Position numbers and translations under genes: made by a program
Notes under the pieces: generated by a model
Told to the model about the DNA's origin: nothing
Databases searched by the model: none
The model's input: the letters and a program-made list of their open reading frames with translations, nothing else
NCBI RefSeq assembly: GCF_003258365.1
Contig: NZ_QHKM01000001.1
Location: forward strand, 1,116,001-1,180,000
Length of the DNA: 64,000 bases
DNA from: Hymenobacter edaphi
GTDB taxonomy: Bacteria > Bacteroidota > Bacteroidia > Cytophagales > Hymenobacteraceae
Direction of reading: 5' to 3'
Shown here: positions 8,666-17,452 of the stretch, in pieces
Layout of the letters: every line of letters begins with the position of its first letter
Numbering within the stretch: the first letter of the stretch is position 1

Positions 8666-9649
8666 ATGAACGCCCCGCTGTTTTCCTCCGCCTTAGCTCC
8701 CCTCATGACGACCGATACCGCCCCGACGCTGACGCCCTTCCGCCACACCGTGGAGCAGTGGATGCGCCACTTCCAACAGTGGCTCTCCACCGAGCTGGAA
8801 ACCACCGACGGCGCGGCTACCTTCCAGCCCGACGTGTGGCAGCACCACTCGGGCGGCGGCGGCGAGTCGCGCGTGATTCAAAACGGCCGCATTCTGGAGA
8901 AAGGCGGCGTGAACTTCTCGGCCGTGCAGGGCCAGATGAGCGAGCAGGCCGCCCGCGTGCTGCTCATGCCCGACCCGAACTACTTCGCCACCGGCGTGTC
9001 GGTGGTGCAGCACCCGCGCAGCCCCCTGGTGCCCATCTCGCACATGAACGTGCGCTACTTCGAGGCCGGCAACGGCGAGGCCTGGTTTGGCGGCGGGCTG
9101 GACCTGACCCCGATTTACGTCGACGTGCGGCAGGCGCGCTGGTTTCACGAGCAGATTCACGCCGTGTGCGCGCAGCACGACGCCAGCTACTACGAGCGGT
9201 TCAAAACCTGGGCCGACGACTACTTCTACCTGCCCCACCGCCAGGAAACCCGCGGCGTGGGCGGCATTTTCTTTGACCGCCTCACCGTGGGCAAGGACGG
9301 CGACCGGGACCAGCTCTTCGCCTTCGTCCAGGCCGTGGGCGAGGTGTACGGCCGCAGCTACTGCGAGCTGATGCGCCGCAACGCCGACCGGCCCTACGGT
9401 GCCCAGGAAGTGCAGTGGCAGATGCTGCGCCGGGCCCGCTACGCCGAATTCAACCTGGCCTTCGACCGCGGCACGCGCTTCGGGCTGGAAACCGGCGGGC
9501 GCACCGAAAGCATCCTGATGAGCTTGCCCCCGCGCTGCGAGTGGCACTACAACCAGCAGCCCGAGCCGGGCTCCCGGGAGGACGAAACCCAACAGTGGCT
9601 GAAAAAGGGCGTAAATTGGCTGGCCCATTCGCCCACTTCGCTTGATTGA
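8666..9649 (+). CDS. hemF: aerobic coproporphyrinogen III oxidase
   Basis: HemF uses O2 to decarboxylate coproporphyrinogen III to protoporphyrinogen IX in haem synthesis, in the cytosol. The 327-residue protein shows family hallmarks: GGGESRVIQNGRILEKGGVNFS near the N-terminus, SHMNVRYFEAG, WFGGGLDLTP, the dimer/active-site stretch with FKTWADDYFYLPHRQETRGVGGIFFD, then EFNLAFDRGTRFGLETGGRTESILMSLPP. Length and motif order match the family. ATG 8666 is the first sensible start; ATG 8705 would also keep the whole domain. The stop overlaps the proposed TTG start of the next gene. A TTGCTTTG string about 40 nt upstream is a weak -7 candidate. Confidence 0.95.
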   Translation: MNAPLFSSALAPLMTTDTAPTLTPFRHTVEQWMRHFQQWLSTELETTDGAATFQPDVWQHHSGGGGESRVIQNGRILEKGGVNFSAVQGQMSEQAARVLLMPDPNYFATGVSVVQHPRSPLVPISHMNVRYFEAGNGEAWFGGGLDLTPIYVDVRQARWFHEQIHAVCAQHDASYYERFKTWADDYFYLPHRQETRGVGGIFFDRLTVGKDGDRDQLFAFVQAVGEVYGRSYCELMRRNADRPYGAQEVQWQMLRRARYAEFNLAFDRGTRFGLETGGRTESILMSLPPRCEWHYNQQPEPGSREDETQQWLKKGVNWLAHSPTSLD

Positions 9650-10223
9650 CCACCTGCAGGCACTGGACCGCTGGCTGCTGGTGTCGGCCAATAACGCCGC
9701 CACCCCCGGCCTCGACCGGCTCATGATTTTCTTTTCCGACCGCCTCGTGTGGTTTCCGGCATACTTTGTCATCGTCGTGGCCCTGTGCTACTACGTTGGC
9801 CGGCGCGCCACCCTGCTGCTGCCCCTGCTGGGCCTGAGCGTGGCCCTGGCCGACAGCATCAGCAGCCGCTTTTTCAAGCCCTACTTCGCCCGCCTGCGCC
9901 CCTGCCACGACCCGGACCTCTCGGCCACGCTGAACCTGGCCAACGGCTGCGGCGGGCAGTTTGGCTTCATTTCCTCGCACGCGGCCAACGCCTTCGCCCT
10001 GGCCGTGTTCCTGTGCCTGGCCCTGCCGCCACGCTTTCGCGCCGCCAAAGCCCTGCTGCTCGCCTGGGCCGCGCTGGTCAGCTTCAGCCGCATCTACCTG
10101 GCCGCCCACTACCCCTCCGACGTGCTGGCCGGCGCCACGCTGGGCAGCCTGCTGGCCTGGGGCTGCCACCGGCTGTACCGCAAAGGCACCCAGCGCTGGT
10201 ACCCCGCCCCACCGACGGCGTGA
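9642..10223 (+). CDS. PAP2-family phosphatase (lipid phosphatase)
   Basis: The 193-residue integral membrane protein carries the three PAP2 signature motifs: KPYFARLRP (KX6RP), ISSHAANAF (PSGH-like, with the catalytic His) and SRIYLAAHYPSDV (SRX5HX3D, nucleophile His). Four or five hydrophobic helices lie between them. Such enzymes dephosphorylate phosphatidate, undecaprenyl diphosphate or similar membrane lipids. The N-terminus LDRWLLVSANNAATPGLDRLM is typical of the bacterial undecaprenyl-diphosphate phosphatase/PgpB-like group. The start is TTG 9642, inside the hemF stop region, which implies translational coupling. The exact lipid substrate is not decidable. Confidence 0.9.
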   Translation: MIDHLQALDRWLLVSANNAATPGLDRLMIFFSDRLVWFPAYFVIVVALCYYVGRRATLLLPLLGLSVALADSISSRFFKPYFARLRPCHDPDLSATLNLANGCGGQFGFISSHAANAFALAVFLCLALPPRFRAAKALLLAWAALVSFSRIYLAAHYPSDVLAGATLGSLLAWGCHRLYRKGTQRWYPAPPTA

Positions 10224-10292
10224 GTTGGCAGTTGGCAGTTGGCAGTTGGCAGTTGGCAGTTGGCAGTTGGCAGTTGGCAGTTGGCAGTTGGC
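10224..10292. repeat. tandem array of the 7-mer GTTGGCA (about 9.9 copies)
   Basis: Nine perfect copies and a partial tenth of GTTGGCA begin on the base after the PAP2 stop codon. Unlike the other 7-mer junctions in the window it has a single arm and is perfect rather than degenerate, so it is either recent or prone to slippage. Confidence 0.95.
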
Positions 10293-10300
10293 GTACACGA

Positions 10301-10332
10301 AAAAGCCCTTCGGCGTTGGCTGAAGGGCTTTT
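10301..10332. terminator. bidirectional terminator between the PAP2 gene and the 10350 gene
   Basis: The stem AAAAGCCCTTC/GAAGGGCTTTT has A and T tracts on both sides and serves the convergent flanking genes. Confidence 0.85.
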
Positions 10333-10349
10333 CTTATGAAAGGCGGGGC

Positions 10350-10550
10350 TTAGCGAGCGGGTTTGCGGTTGCCGGTGTGGCCGTCGCCCCGGTCGCCCTG
10401 GCCGGGGCGGCTGGTGATGCGGGAGTTGTGTCGGTCGTCCTGCGAGAGGGAACGGTGAATATCCACCTCACTGGTAAACTGACCTTTATCGTTGCGGCGC
10501 ACGTAGCGCTTGTCGCCGGGCGTAGGCTCGATTAATTCGCGTTTCGACAT
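10350..10550 (-). CDS. small conserved hypothetical protein (66 aa)
   Basis: This is a very hydrophilic cytosolic protein with no signal peptide or membrane segment. It starts MSKRELIEPTPGDKRYVRR, continues with NDKGQFTSEVDIHRSLSQDDR and ends in a Gly/Asp/Arg-rich tail (RPGQGDRGDGHTGN). I remember this kind of small protein (MSKRELIEP..GDKRYVRRD.KGQF) as widespread in Bacteroidota and other bacteria without an assigned role, but I cannot verify that here. The coding frame has the usual GC-rich third positions, and a terminator lies directly downstream. It is probably monocistronic. Confidence 0.75.
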   Translation of the reverse strand: MSKRELIEPTPGDKRYVRRNDKGQFTSEVDIHRSLSQDDRHNSRITSRPGQGDRGDGHTGNRKPAR

Positions 10551-10617
10551 GACGGTGAAGGAGTTGGTACTCCGTCCCTCCTACGCAGCCGGTCGCGAAA
10601 AGTGCCAACGGCGGAGC

Positions 10618-11343
10618 TTAGCGGGCCGGCTCCGTCACGCCGATGATGACGCCGAAGTCCCCGTCCGTCTGCCGCCAGCCCTGCGCCGGCAGGTACGTGC
10701 GCGACACGAAGCCGTCGAGGTACAAGGCCTGGCGGCAGCCCAGGTGCTGGAAGTAGCGGGCGAAGTCGTAGAAGCTGATGGGCTGCTTCGACATGGCAAA
10801 CACGACGCGGCCGTCGGGCAACACGCCCACGCCGTTGCGCACGTTCAGGTTTGTCGAGCCGGCCCGAAACGCCGGGTGCAATTGCCCGTCGATGACCAGC
10901 ATGGGCCCCGACTGCGTGGCGTAGCGGATGCGGCCGGCGGCGCGGAAGTCCTGCGTGCGACAGATGGCGGCCCGGCCGGCGGCGGTCAGGTAGAACACGC
11001 CGTTGGGCCGCAGGTAGAAGTTACCGGTGCCCGCGGCCGTGTCCAACGGCACAAGGGTTTTACCGGCCTGAATGAAAAGGCCCACCGGCACGTTGCCGGC
11101 GCGGTACATGCCGCCGTTGGTGGCAAATACGAGCTTCTGCCCCTGCCCGGCCAGCCAGCCGTTCAAGCGCCCCAGGCTGCGCAGGGGCTGCTGGTGCTCG
11201 TCGCGCCAGTACAGGGCCAGCGGCTGGCGGCGCGGGTCCACGCGGTACGTGACGAAGGGAGCTTCATGCGCCGCCGGCGCTTGCCGCGGCGGCTCTGACT
11301 GGCAGGCTACGGCTGCCCAGCATAAAAGTAACCAGCTGACCAT
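10618..11343 (-). CDS. phosphodiester glycosidase-like (NAGPA-domain) lipoprotein
   Basis: The start is placed at ATG 11343, which gives a lipoprotein signal (MVSWLLLCWAAVACQSEP, Cys about residue 14); the frame is open upstream but has only basic residues there. The 241-residue protein carries a phosphodiester glycosidase (DUF2233/NAGPA) domain: LVFATNGGMYRAGNVPVGLFIQ, NFYLRPNGVFYLT, ATQSGPMLVIDGQ, RNGVGVLPDGRVVFAMSK and ALYLDGFVSRTYLP. The NGGMY and SGPMLVIDG blocks are the conserved core. It should sit in the periplasm or at the outer membrane and act on a sugar-phosphate or cell-wall glycan; the true substrate is unknown. It lies downstream of another lipoprotein gene on the same strand. 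Confidence 0.85.
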   Translation of the reverse strand: MVSWLLLCWAAVACQSEPPRQAPAAHEAPFVTYRVDPRRQPLALYWRDEHQQPLRSLGRLNGWLAGQGQKLVFATNGGMYRAGNVPVGLFIQAGKTLVPLDTAAGTGNFYLRPNGVFYLTAAGRAAICRTQDFRAAGRIRYATQSGPMLVIDGQLHPAFRAGSTNLNVRNGVGVLPDGRVVFAMSKQPISFYDFARYFQHLGCRQALYLDGFVSRTYLPAQGWRQTDGDFGVIIGVTEPAR

Positions 11344-11412
11344 CGGGCAGGTAGGTCTCCGCAGTTGCTTCGGGTCTGACACTATCGTTTTGCGCAAGCG
11401 CCGCATTGGGGG

Positions 11413-12045
11413 TCATTGCTTTATCCACACTACGCCGCGCCGCCGAAAGGCCAGTAGGCCCTGGCCTTTTTTCACCCACACGGCTTCCACCCCGGCTGTT
11501 GCCGTGTCCAGCACCGTCAGCTCCAGCACATCGGCGACGGGGGTCGTCAGCAGCATCACCGTAGCCCGGCGACGCACGGTAAACCGCTGGGGCAAATAGT
11601 CGCTCACGTATCCCTCCAGGGTGGAGTCGCGGCTACCAAACGAGCTGTAGCCGCGTTCAGTGGAGGCTAGCCGGTTTACGCCGTAGTACACGCTGCCGCC
11701 GTTTTCATCGGGCCCAGCCAACCCTTCGTAATCCACATTGCACTGAAAAAGAGTATTCAGCGCCGCGCAGGTATAATCGGTTTGCAGTTCGGTGTAGCAG
11801 GCGCACATGTGGCACCAACGCTTTTCAGCAGCGGCCCGGTCGTACTCGGTTCGCACGAGCTGCACGCTCCCGCCCTGGGCGTTAACGTAGGTGTAACCGG
11901 GCTGCAGATCGGCAAACCAGTGCCAGCCCATCAGCGGGTGGTCGAGCTGGAACTCCGCGCACTCGATGCGCTGACAACCTGCCATAAGGCTGGCCACGCT
12001 TACCACAAGCACCCCCAGGCGACTCGTTGAAAACCTCAAGCTCAT
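11413..12045 (-). CDS. hypothetical Cys-containing lipoprotein
   Basis: The 210-residue protein has a clear lipoprotein signal (MSLRFSTSRLGVLVVSVASLMAGC; lipidated Cys about residue 24). The mature part contains several cysteines (QRIECAEF, WCHMCACY, DYTCAALNTLFQC) that could form disulphides, then beta-rich sequence ending RRRGVVWIKQ. I recognise no domain. It may share a transcript with the downstream glycosidase-like gene: 69 bp separate the two and no terminator is obvious. Confidence 0.7.
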   Translation of the reverse strand: MSLRFSTSRLGVLVVSVASLMAGCQRIECAEFQLDHPLMGWHWFADLQPGYTYVNAQGGSVQLVRTEYDRAAAEKRWCHMCACYTELQTDYTCAALNTLFQCNVDYEGLAGPDENGGSVYYGVNRLASTERGYSSFGSRDSTLEGYVSDYLPQRFTVRRRATVMLLTTPVADVLELTVLDTATAGVEAVWVKKGQGLLAFRRRGVVWIKQ

Positions 12046-12139
12046 CGGATCATCGTTGCTCCACTTTTACATGAGCAACGCCCTCCCTCCGTAGTTGCAC
12101 CGCGGCGGCGTTCATTTGCCCACAGTGGAGCCGGGCGCC

Positions 12140-12730
12140 TTACCGCCTCAGCAGCTTGGCCACGTACTTGCCCACGATGTCAAACTCCAGGTTCACCCGG
12201 TCGCCGGGCTGCAGGTGCCGGAAGGTGGTGTGCTCGTGGGTGTACGGGATGATGGCCACCGAGAAGCCGTCGTCGGTGCTGTTGAAGCAGGTCAAACTCA
12301 CGCCGTTGACGCAGATGGACCCTTTCTCCACCGTCACGCGGCCGGGGCCGGTGGCGTGGCGGAAGCGGTACAGCCAGGAGCCGTTCTGGTCCTGCACCGA
12401 CTCGCACTCGGCCGTCAGATCCACGTGGCCCTGCACGATGTGACCGTCGAAGCGGCCGCCTGCGGCCAGGCAGCGCTCCAGGTTCACCTGCCGGCCCTCG
12501 GCCCAGCTGCCGAGGTTGGTTTTCTGCAGCGTCTCATCAATAGCCGTGACGGTGTGCGTGCCGGCCGCCGCGTCCAGCGCCACCACGGTCAGGCACACCC
12601 CGTCGTGGGCCACGCTCTGGTCGATCTGCAGCTCACTGAAAAAGGGCGAAGCGACGGTAAAATGGCGGTTGCTGCCTTCGGTGCGCACCGCGGTGATGGT
12701 GCCGAGTGCTTCGATGATGCCGGTGAACAT
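12140..12730 (-). CDS. ribE: riboflavin synthase, alpha subunit
   Basis: The enzyme dismutates two 6,7-dimethyl-8-ribityllumazines to riboflavin and works as a trimer in the cytosol. The 196-residue protein has the expected two homologous lumazine-binding halves: MFTGIIEALGTI opens the first, with SVAHDGVCLTVV, and GHIVQGHVDLTAECESV opens the second, with SICVNGVSLTCFNS. The paired DGVCLTV/NGVSLT motifs and the length match the family. ATG 12730 is the start because MFTGIIE is the conserved N-terminus. No other riboflavin gene is nearby and no FMN riboswitch is recognisable upstream. Its leader overlaps the AT-rich inverted array that precedes it. Confidence 0.95.
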   Translation of the reverse strand: MFTGIIEALGTITAVRTEGSNRHFTVASPFFSELQIDQSVAHDGVCLTVVALDAAAGTHTVTAIDETLQKTNLGSWAEGRQVNLERCLAAGGRFDGHIVQGHVDLTAECESVQDQNGSWLYRFRHATGPGRVTVEKGSICVNGVSLTCFNSTDDGFSVAIIPYTHEHTTFRHLQPGDRVNLEFDIVGKYVAKLLRR

Positions 12731-12742
12731 GGTGCTTTGCAC

Positions 12743-12845
12743 AATTAGTAATTAAGAATTAGTAATTAACAATTGGCCGTTTGGCGCTGTTCGCCCCAGT
12801 GGTCAATCATCCAATTTTTAATTCTTAATTATTCATTATTAATTA
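12743..12845. repeat. AT-rich inverted arms of degenerate 7-mers
   Basis: The left arm is aattagt/aattaag/aattagt/aattaac/aattgg. The right arm is its inverse (ccaattt/ttaattc/ttaatta/ttcatta/ttaatta) and includes the stop codon of the glycosylphosphotransferase gene. The composition is far from the surrounding GC-rich DNA. The flanking genes lie in tandem, not convergent. Confidence 0.8.
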
Positions 12846-14261
12846 CTTGCCCCTGCCTTCCACGATGATTTTCAGCGTGTAGAGCATCACCCGGAAGTCC
12901 ATGGCCAGCGACATGTTTTCGATGTAGAGGATGTCGTACTTCAGACGCTGCACCATCTGTTCCACGGTTTCGGCGTAGCCGTACTTCACCTGGCCCAGCG
13001 AGGTAATGCCCGGGCGCACGCGGTGCAGGTGGCGGTAGTGGGGCGCGACTTTGGTAATCTGGTCGATGAAGAACTGCCGCTCGGGACGCGGCCCCACCAG
13101 GCTCATGTCGCCCTTGATGACGTTCCAGAACTGCGGCAGCTCGTCGAGGCGCACCTTGCGCATGAAGCGGCCCCAGGGCGTAATGCGCGGGTCGTTCTTG
13201 CTCGACAGCGCCGGCCCCAGCCGCTCCGCATCCACGTACATCGAGCGGAACTTGTAGATTTTGAAGGGCTTGCCGTGAATGCCGATGCGCTCCTGGGCGA
13301 AGAAAATCGGGCCCTGCGACGAGAGGCGCACCATCACGGCGGTGAAGGCGTACACCGGCCAGGCCAGCAGCAGAAACAGGGCCGAGCCGGCCACGTCGAT
13401 GATGCGCTTGACCACCTCCTGCCACACCGGCAGCAAATCGTGCTTGATTTCGATGAGCGGGGTGCCGAACAGGTGGTTGACCTTCACCGAGCCCAGCAGA
13501 ATCTGGTACACGTCGGGCAGCACGCTCACGCGGGCGGGCGTGCCTTCCAGCTGGGCCAGCACCTGCTGAATCATGCGGTGCTCGGAGGGCTCCAGCGCCA
13601 CCACCACCTGCTCGATGTGCAGGGCCCGGATCAGGGCCGGCAGCCGCTCGTAGCTGCCGCGGCGGGGCAGTTCGAGGGCCAGCTGCGGGTCGACGGCGTC
13701 GCCCACCGGCACGAAACCGATGATGTTCAGGCCCAGGTGGGAGTTGGAGCGGTCCAGCTCGCGGAAGGTTTCCAGCGCCAGCGGGCTGGAGCCCACCAGC
13801 AGGGAGTTGAAGGAAATGACGCGGCGGCGCACCAGGCGCTGAATGCTGGTAATGGCCCAGGTGCGCAGCACGGCCGTGATGCTGAAGTGCAGCAGGAAGT
13901 AGGCCGATATCGTCTTGTAGTAGAGGCGGTAGTTGCTCACGCCCTGGTCGTCGAGCAGCAGGGCGAAGAAGATGACCACCGCGCCCAGAAACGAGATGCG
14001 CGCCAGTCGGATAATCTCGCCCACCCGGGACTTGCGAAAAATATCGCGGTACTCGCCGATGAGCGCGTACAGGGCCACCCAGAAGGCGGCAATCATCAGG
14101 GCCGAGCCCGTGAGGGTGAATAGCTGGTCGCCGGTAAAGCGGTAGCCGGCGTTGATTTCGCTCAGCAGGTACTTGCGCAGCAGGTAAAAGCAACCCCAGG
14201 CCAGCAGACCCGCTCCAAAATCGGCGGCCAGCAGCTTAAATTTTTGCAGGGAGCGAATCAA
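12843..14261 (-). CDS. exopolysaccharide polyprenyl glycosylphosphotransferase
   Basis: This is a WbaP/WcaJ-type initiating sugar transferase that moves a sugar-1-phosphate from a nucleotide sugar to undecaprenyl phosphate and so starts an exopolysaccharide or O-antigen unit at the inner membrane. It has four N-terminal membrane helices (about 1-145), a Rossmann-like CoA-binding/NAD-like central domain (about 150-270, ISFNSLLVGSSPLALETFREL) and a further helix before the bacterial sugar transferase domain (about 285-472). That domain shows FKIYKFRSM, RKVRLDELPQFWNVIKGDMS and LVGPRPE. The proposed start is TTG 14261 (IRSLQKFKLLAADF); the frame is open about 100 bp further but without a hydrophobic or charged pattern of use. 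No other polysaccharide genes are adjacent. Confidence 0.88.
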   Translation of the reverse strand: MIRSLQKFKLLAADFGAGLLAWGCFYLLRKYLLSEINAGYRFTGDQLFTLTGSALMIAAFWVALYALIGEYRDIFRKSRVGEIIRLARISFLGAVVIFFALLLDDQGVSNYRLYYKTISAYFLLHFSITAVLRTWAITSIQRLVRRRVISFNSLLVGSSPLALETFRELDRSNSHLGLNIIGFVPVGDAVDPQLALELPRRGSYERLPALIRALHIEQVVVALEPSEHRMIQQVLAQLEGTPARVSVLPDVYQILLGSVKVNHLFGTPLIEIKHDLLPVWQEVVKRIIDVAGSALFLLLAWPVYAFTAVMVRLSSQGPIFFAQERIGIHGKPFKIYKFRSMYVDAERLGPALSSKNDPRITPWGRFMRKVRLDELPQFWNVIKGDMSLVGPRPERQFFIDQITKVAPHYRHLHRVRPGITSLGQVKYGYAETVEQMVQRLKYDILYIENMSLAMDFRVMLYTLKIIVEGRGK

Positions 14262-14325
14262 CGCGGCAGAAATGAAAATCGTAGGGAACCGAACCTCGAC
14301 CGGCGGCACCAATAGCGCGCCGCCG

Positions 14326-14333
14326 TAGCTTTG
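14326..14333 (+). promoter_or_regulatory. -7 element TAGCTTTG of pcm
   Basis: An exact match to the Bacteroidota TAnnTTTG element lies about 60 nt before the pcm ATG, in the gap to the divergent glycosyltransferase gene. Confidence 0.6.
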
Positions 14334-14392
14334 CGGGAGGAAACCACCGCCCGCCGCGCGCAAAGGTAGGGCGGTTTTGTCCGCCGTACGCC

Positions 14393-15079
14393 ATGCCCGC
14401 CTTCCCCGCTTTCCCCGCCGACGCCGCTCCCGACTCCTACCGCCACCGCGGCCAGCGCCGCGCCCTGGTGACGGAGCTGAGCCGCAAGGGCATCCGCGAC
14501 GAGCGGGTGCTCGGGGCCATCGGGCAGGTGCCGCGCCACCTGTTCTTCAACCCGGCCTTCGAGTCGCACGCCTACCACGACAAGGCCTTTCCCATCGGCG
14601 AGGGCCAGACGATTTCGCAGCCCTACACGGTGGCCTACCAGACCGAGCTGCTGCAGGTGCAGCCGGGGCAGCGCGTATTGGAAGTGGGCACCGGCTCGGG
14701 CTACCAGTGCGCGGTGCTCCTCACGCTCGGGGCCGAAGTGTATACCATCGAGTACAACCGGGTGCTGTTTGAGCGCACCCGGCAGCGGCTGGGGCAGCTG
14801 GGCTACCGCGGCGCCCACCTGTTCTGCGGCGACGGCTCGGTGGGCCTGCCCGCCCACGCCCCCTTCGACCGCATTCTGGTGACGGCCGCCGCCCCGGCCC
14901 TGCCCCGCCCCCTGCTCGAGCAGCTGCGGGTGGGCGGCCTGCTGGTGGTGCCCGTGGGCTCGGAGCAGACGCAGCGCATGGTGCGCGTCGCGCGCGAATC
15001 GGCCGCGGGCTTTGCCCGCGAGGACTTCGCGGAGTTTCGGTTTGTGCCGCTGCTGGGGGCGGCGGGCTGGGGCAGCTAA
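14393..15079 (+). CDS. pcm: protein-L-isoaspartate O-methyltransferase
   Basis: PCMT methylates the abnormal isoaspartyl carboxyl group in aged proteins, using AdoMet, as a repair step. The 228-residue protein shows the family motifs: IPRHLF-like VPRHLFFNPAF, the DKAFPIGEGQTISQPYTVAYQTELL block that lines the active site (family: GxGxTISxPxxxA), then the AdoMet motif VLEVGTGSGYQCAVL, and FDRILVTAAAPALP with LLEQLRVGGLLVVPVG. Length and motif order are normal. It is probably monocistronic from the -7 element upstream. Confidence 0.93.
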   Translation: MPAFPAFPADAAPDSYRHRGQRRALVTELSRKGIRDERVLGAIGQVPRHLFFNPAFESHAYHDKAFPIGEGQTISQPYTVAYQTELLQVQPGQRVLEVGTGSGYQCAVLLTLGAEVYTIEYNRVLFERTRQRLGQLGYRGAHLFCGDGSVGLPAHAPFDRILVTAAAPALPRPLLEQLRVGGLLVVPVGSEQTQRMVRVARESAAGFAREDFAEFRFVPLLGAAGWGS

Positions 15080-15208
15080 GGGGCCCCGACGGGTCCGAAT
15101 CCGCTCATTTGTGCTTATCTTGGGCAACCCTTCGGTCCCTCACCCGGTCTGTGGGGCGGCGGGCTTGACTGGCGCGTCTACCACCCTTTCTTCACCCTAA
15201 TTTCCTTC

Positions 15209-17353
15209 ATGTTACGCAAAGCTTTACCCGCCCTGTGGCTGGCTGCTGCGGCCGTGTTTGGCACGGCCTCCGAGGCTGTGGCCCAGCGCCGCGAGCATCC
15301 GGAACACACCTACGGCTTCCGCTGCGCCCACGACAGCGTGCGGCAGGCCGAGTTTCAGCGCCTCCCCGGCATGGAACAGGACTACAAGAACTTCCTGCGC
15401 CGCGTGGCCTCGATGACGCCGGCCGAGCAGGCCCGCATCAACGCCGCCCCCGACGTGGTGATACCGGTGGTGTTTCACGTGGTGCACAACGGCGGGGCCA
15501 GCAACATCTCCGACGCCCAGGTGCTGGACGCGCTGCGCATCATCAACCGCGACTTCAACAAGGAAAACCCCGACACGATTAGCATCGACCCGCGCTTCGT
15601 GGGACTGGCCTCGCGCCCGGGCTTCCAGTTTCGCCTGGCCCAGAAAGACCCCAACGGCAACTGCACCACCGGCATCACGCACACCTACTCCACGGAAACG
15701 CTGGTGGGTGACGCCAACCTGAAGAACGTCATCCGCTGGGACGTGAGCCGCTACCTGAACATCTGGGTATCGGAGCGCGCCAACGGCGCCGGCGGCTACG
15801 CCATCCTGCCCTGCGGCGGCGGCTCCACCCTCGACGGCATCGTGATTACCAACACGCAGTTCGGCAGCATCGGCCGCTCCTGCCGCACCAATTTCTGCGT
15901 CCGCTCGCTCACCCACGAGCTGGGCCACTACTTCGGCCTGCCCCACACCTGGGGCGGCTCGAACACGCCGGGCCTGCCCTCCAACTGCGGCATCGACGAC
16001 GGCATTGCCGACACGCCGAACACGGTGGGCGCCAACCAGGACTGCAACCTGAACCAGGCTACCTGCGGCCCGGTGGCCAACACCGAAAACTACATGGACT
16101 ATGCCACCTGCGCCAAGATGTTCACCATCGGGCAGCGGGCGGTGATGCGCGCCTCGCTGCAGCTGGCCTGCCGCGCCTCGCTGATTACGCCCGCCAACCT
16201 GGTGGCCACCGGCACCAACGACGGCTACCAGGCCCCGGCCTGCCCGCCGGTCGCCGCCTTTGGCGTCGACAACACCGTTATCTGCCCCGGCGGCCGCGTC
16301 GAGTTCGTCGACGGCTCGTACGGCAACCTGGGCACGGTGAGCTACGCCTGGAGCTTCCCCGGCGGCACGCCCAGCAGCTCCACCGTTCAGAACCCGACCG
16401 TGACCTACGCCGCGCCCGGCACCTACTCGGCCACGCTGACCATCACCGGCCCGAACGGCACGAGCACCGTGACCCAGCAGAGCGTGCGCGTGCTCGGCAC
16501 CAACGCGGCTTTCCCCGCACCCTACGCCCAGACTTTCGAGGACAACACCTGGCTGGTGAACCCCACCGACGCCGACCGCAACTGGCGCAACGAAGGCGGT
16601 GCGGAGCGCTGGACGCGCGTAACGCCGGCCAACGGCCCGAGCCTGCCCGGCTCCTCGGCCCTGCGCCTGCGCCCGGTCAACATCAACCCCGGCACCAGCA
16701 CCACCCTCTACTCGCCCCTCTTCAACCTGACGGCCGTGGGCGGCGTGAACGACTACCAGGTAGCGTTTGACTACGCCTACGCCCGCCTGACTGCGAATTC
16801 CAACGACGTGCTGCGGGTGGCCTTCAGCGCCGACTGCGGCGTGTCGTGGACCAGCAACCTGACCATTTCCACCAACCAGCTGGTGAGCAACACCGGCGCC
16901 CAGCCGGTAACGGGCACCTTCGTACCCACGGCATCGGAATGGCGCACGCGGACTATTTCCGTCCCGGCGGCGCTGCAGGGCGCGTCGCGCCTGCTGGTGC
17001 GCATCGAGCAGGTAGCCGGGGGCGGCAACAGCCTCTTCCTGGACAACTTCCGCGTTGCCTCGCCGACGGCCACGCACACCCGCGACATGAACACCCGCAG
17101 CTTCAGCGTGATGCCCAACCCGCTCACCCACGAAACGGCCGTGCAGTTCACCCTGGATCAGCCCGAAACGGCCCAGGTGCAGGTGCAGGACTTGCTGGGC
17201 CGCACCGTGCTGAGCCTGCCGGCCCAACGCTTCGGCGCCGGCCAGCAGCAGATTGCGCTGGGCACCGAGGGCAAGCGCCTGAGCCCGGGCGTGTACCTGG
17301 TGCAGCTGACCGTGGGCCAGCAGCGCCTGACCTCGCGCGTGCTGGTGCAATAG
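15209..17353 (+). CDS. secreted M43 (pappalysin-type) zinc metalloprotease with PKD domain and T9SS sorting tail
   Basis: The protein has 714 residues. A signal peptide (MLRKALPALWLAAAAVFGTASEAVAQ) is followed by an M43 catalytic domain with HELGHYFGLPH at about residues 236-246, i.e. HExxHxxGxxH, and a Met-turn in NYMDYATC. Then comes a PKD domain (about 345-430; VSYAWSFPGGTPSS, NPTVTYAAPGTYSATLTI), a jelly-roll-like segment (about 440-630), and a type IX sorting domain (last ~80 residues, FSVMPNPL...SPGVYLVQLTVG...SRVLVQ). It should be exported by Sec, then moved through the T9SS to the cell surface or medium, and degrade protein there. The peptidase is complete, with no missing catalytic residue. 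It stands alone, with no neighbour suggesting its substrate. Confidence 0.93.
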   Translation: MLRKALPALWLAAAAVFGTASEAVAQRREHPEHTYGFRCAHDSVRQAEFQRLPGMEQDYKNFLRRVASMTPAEQARINAAPDVVIPVVFHVVHNGGASNISDAQVLDALRIINRDFNKENPDTISIDPRFVGLASRPGFQFRLAQKDPNGNCTTGITHTYSTETLVGDANLKNVIRWDVSRYLNIWVSERANGAGGYAILPCGGGSTLDGIVITNTQFGSIGRSCRTNFCVRSLTHELGHYFGLPHTWGGSNTPGLPSNCGIDDGIADTPNTVGANQDCNLNQATCGPVANTENYMDYATCAKMFTIGQRAVMRASLQLACRASLITPANLVATGTNDGYQAPACPPVAAFGVDNTVICPGGRVEFVDGSYGNLGTVSYAWSFPGGTPSSSTVQNPTVTYAAPGTYSATLTITGPNGTSTVTQQSVRVLGTNAAFPAPYAQTFEDNTWLVNPTDADRNWRNEGGAERWTRVTPANGPSLPGSSALRLRPVNINPGTSTTLYSPLFNLTAVGGVNDYQVAFDYAYARLTANSNDVLRVAFSADCGVSWTSNLTISTNQLVSNTGAQPVTGTFVPTASEWRTRTISVPAALQGASRLLVRIEQVAGGGNSLFLDNFRVASPTATHTRDMNTRSFSVMPNPLTHETAVQFTLDQPETAQVQVQDLLGRTVLSLPAQRFGAGQQQIALGTEGKRLSPGVYLVQLTVGQQRLTSRVLVQ

Positions 17354-17452
17354 CCCCGCGCCCCGCGCCCGAACCCCGCAACCGCCCCCGTGCCGAAAGG
17401 TGCGGGGGCGGTTCATTTTGGGGCCGGGGCGGCGACGGGGCGGCCGGGGCGC

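Noticed and set aside
12100-12845. FMN riboswitch near the riboflavin synthase gene
   Set aside because: No RFN-element core is recognisable; the AT-rich structure upstream is the 7-mer inverted array.
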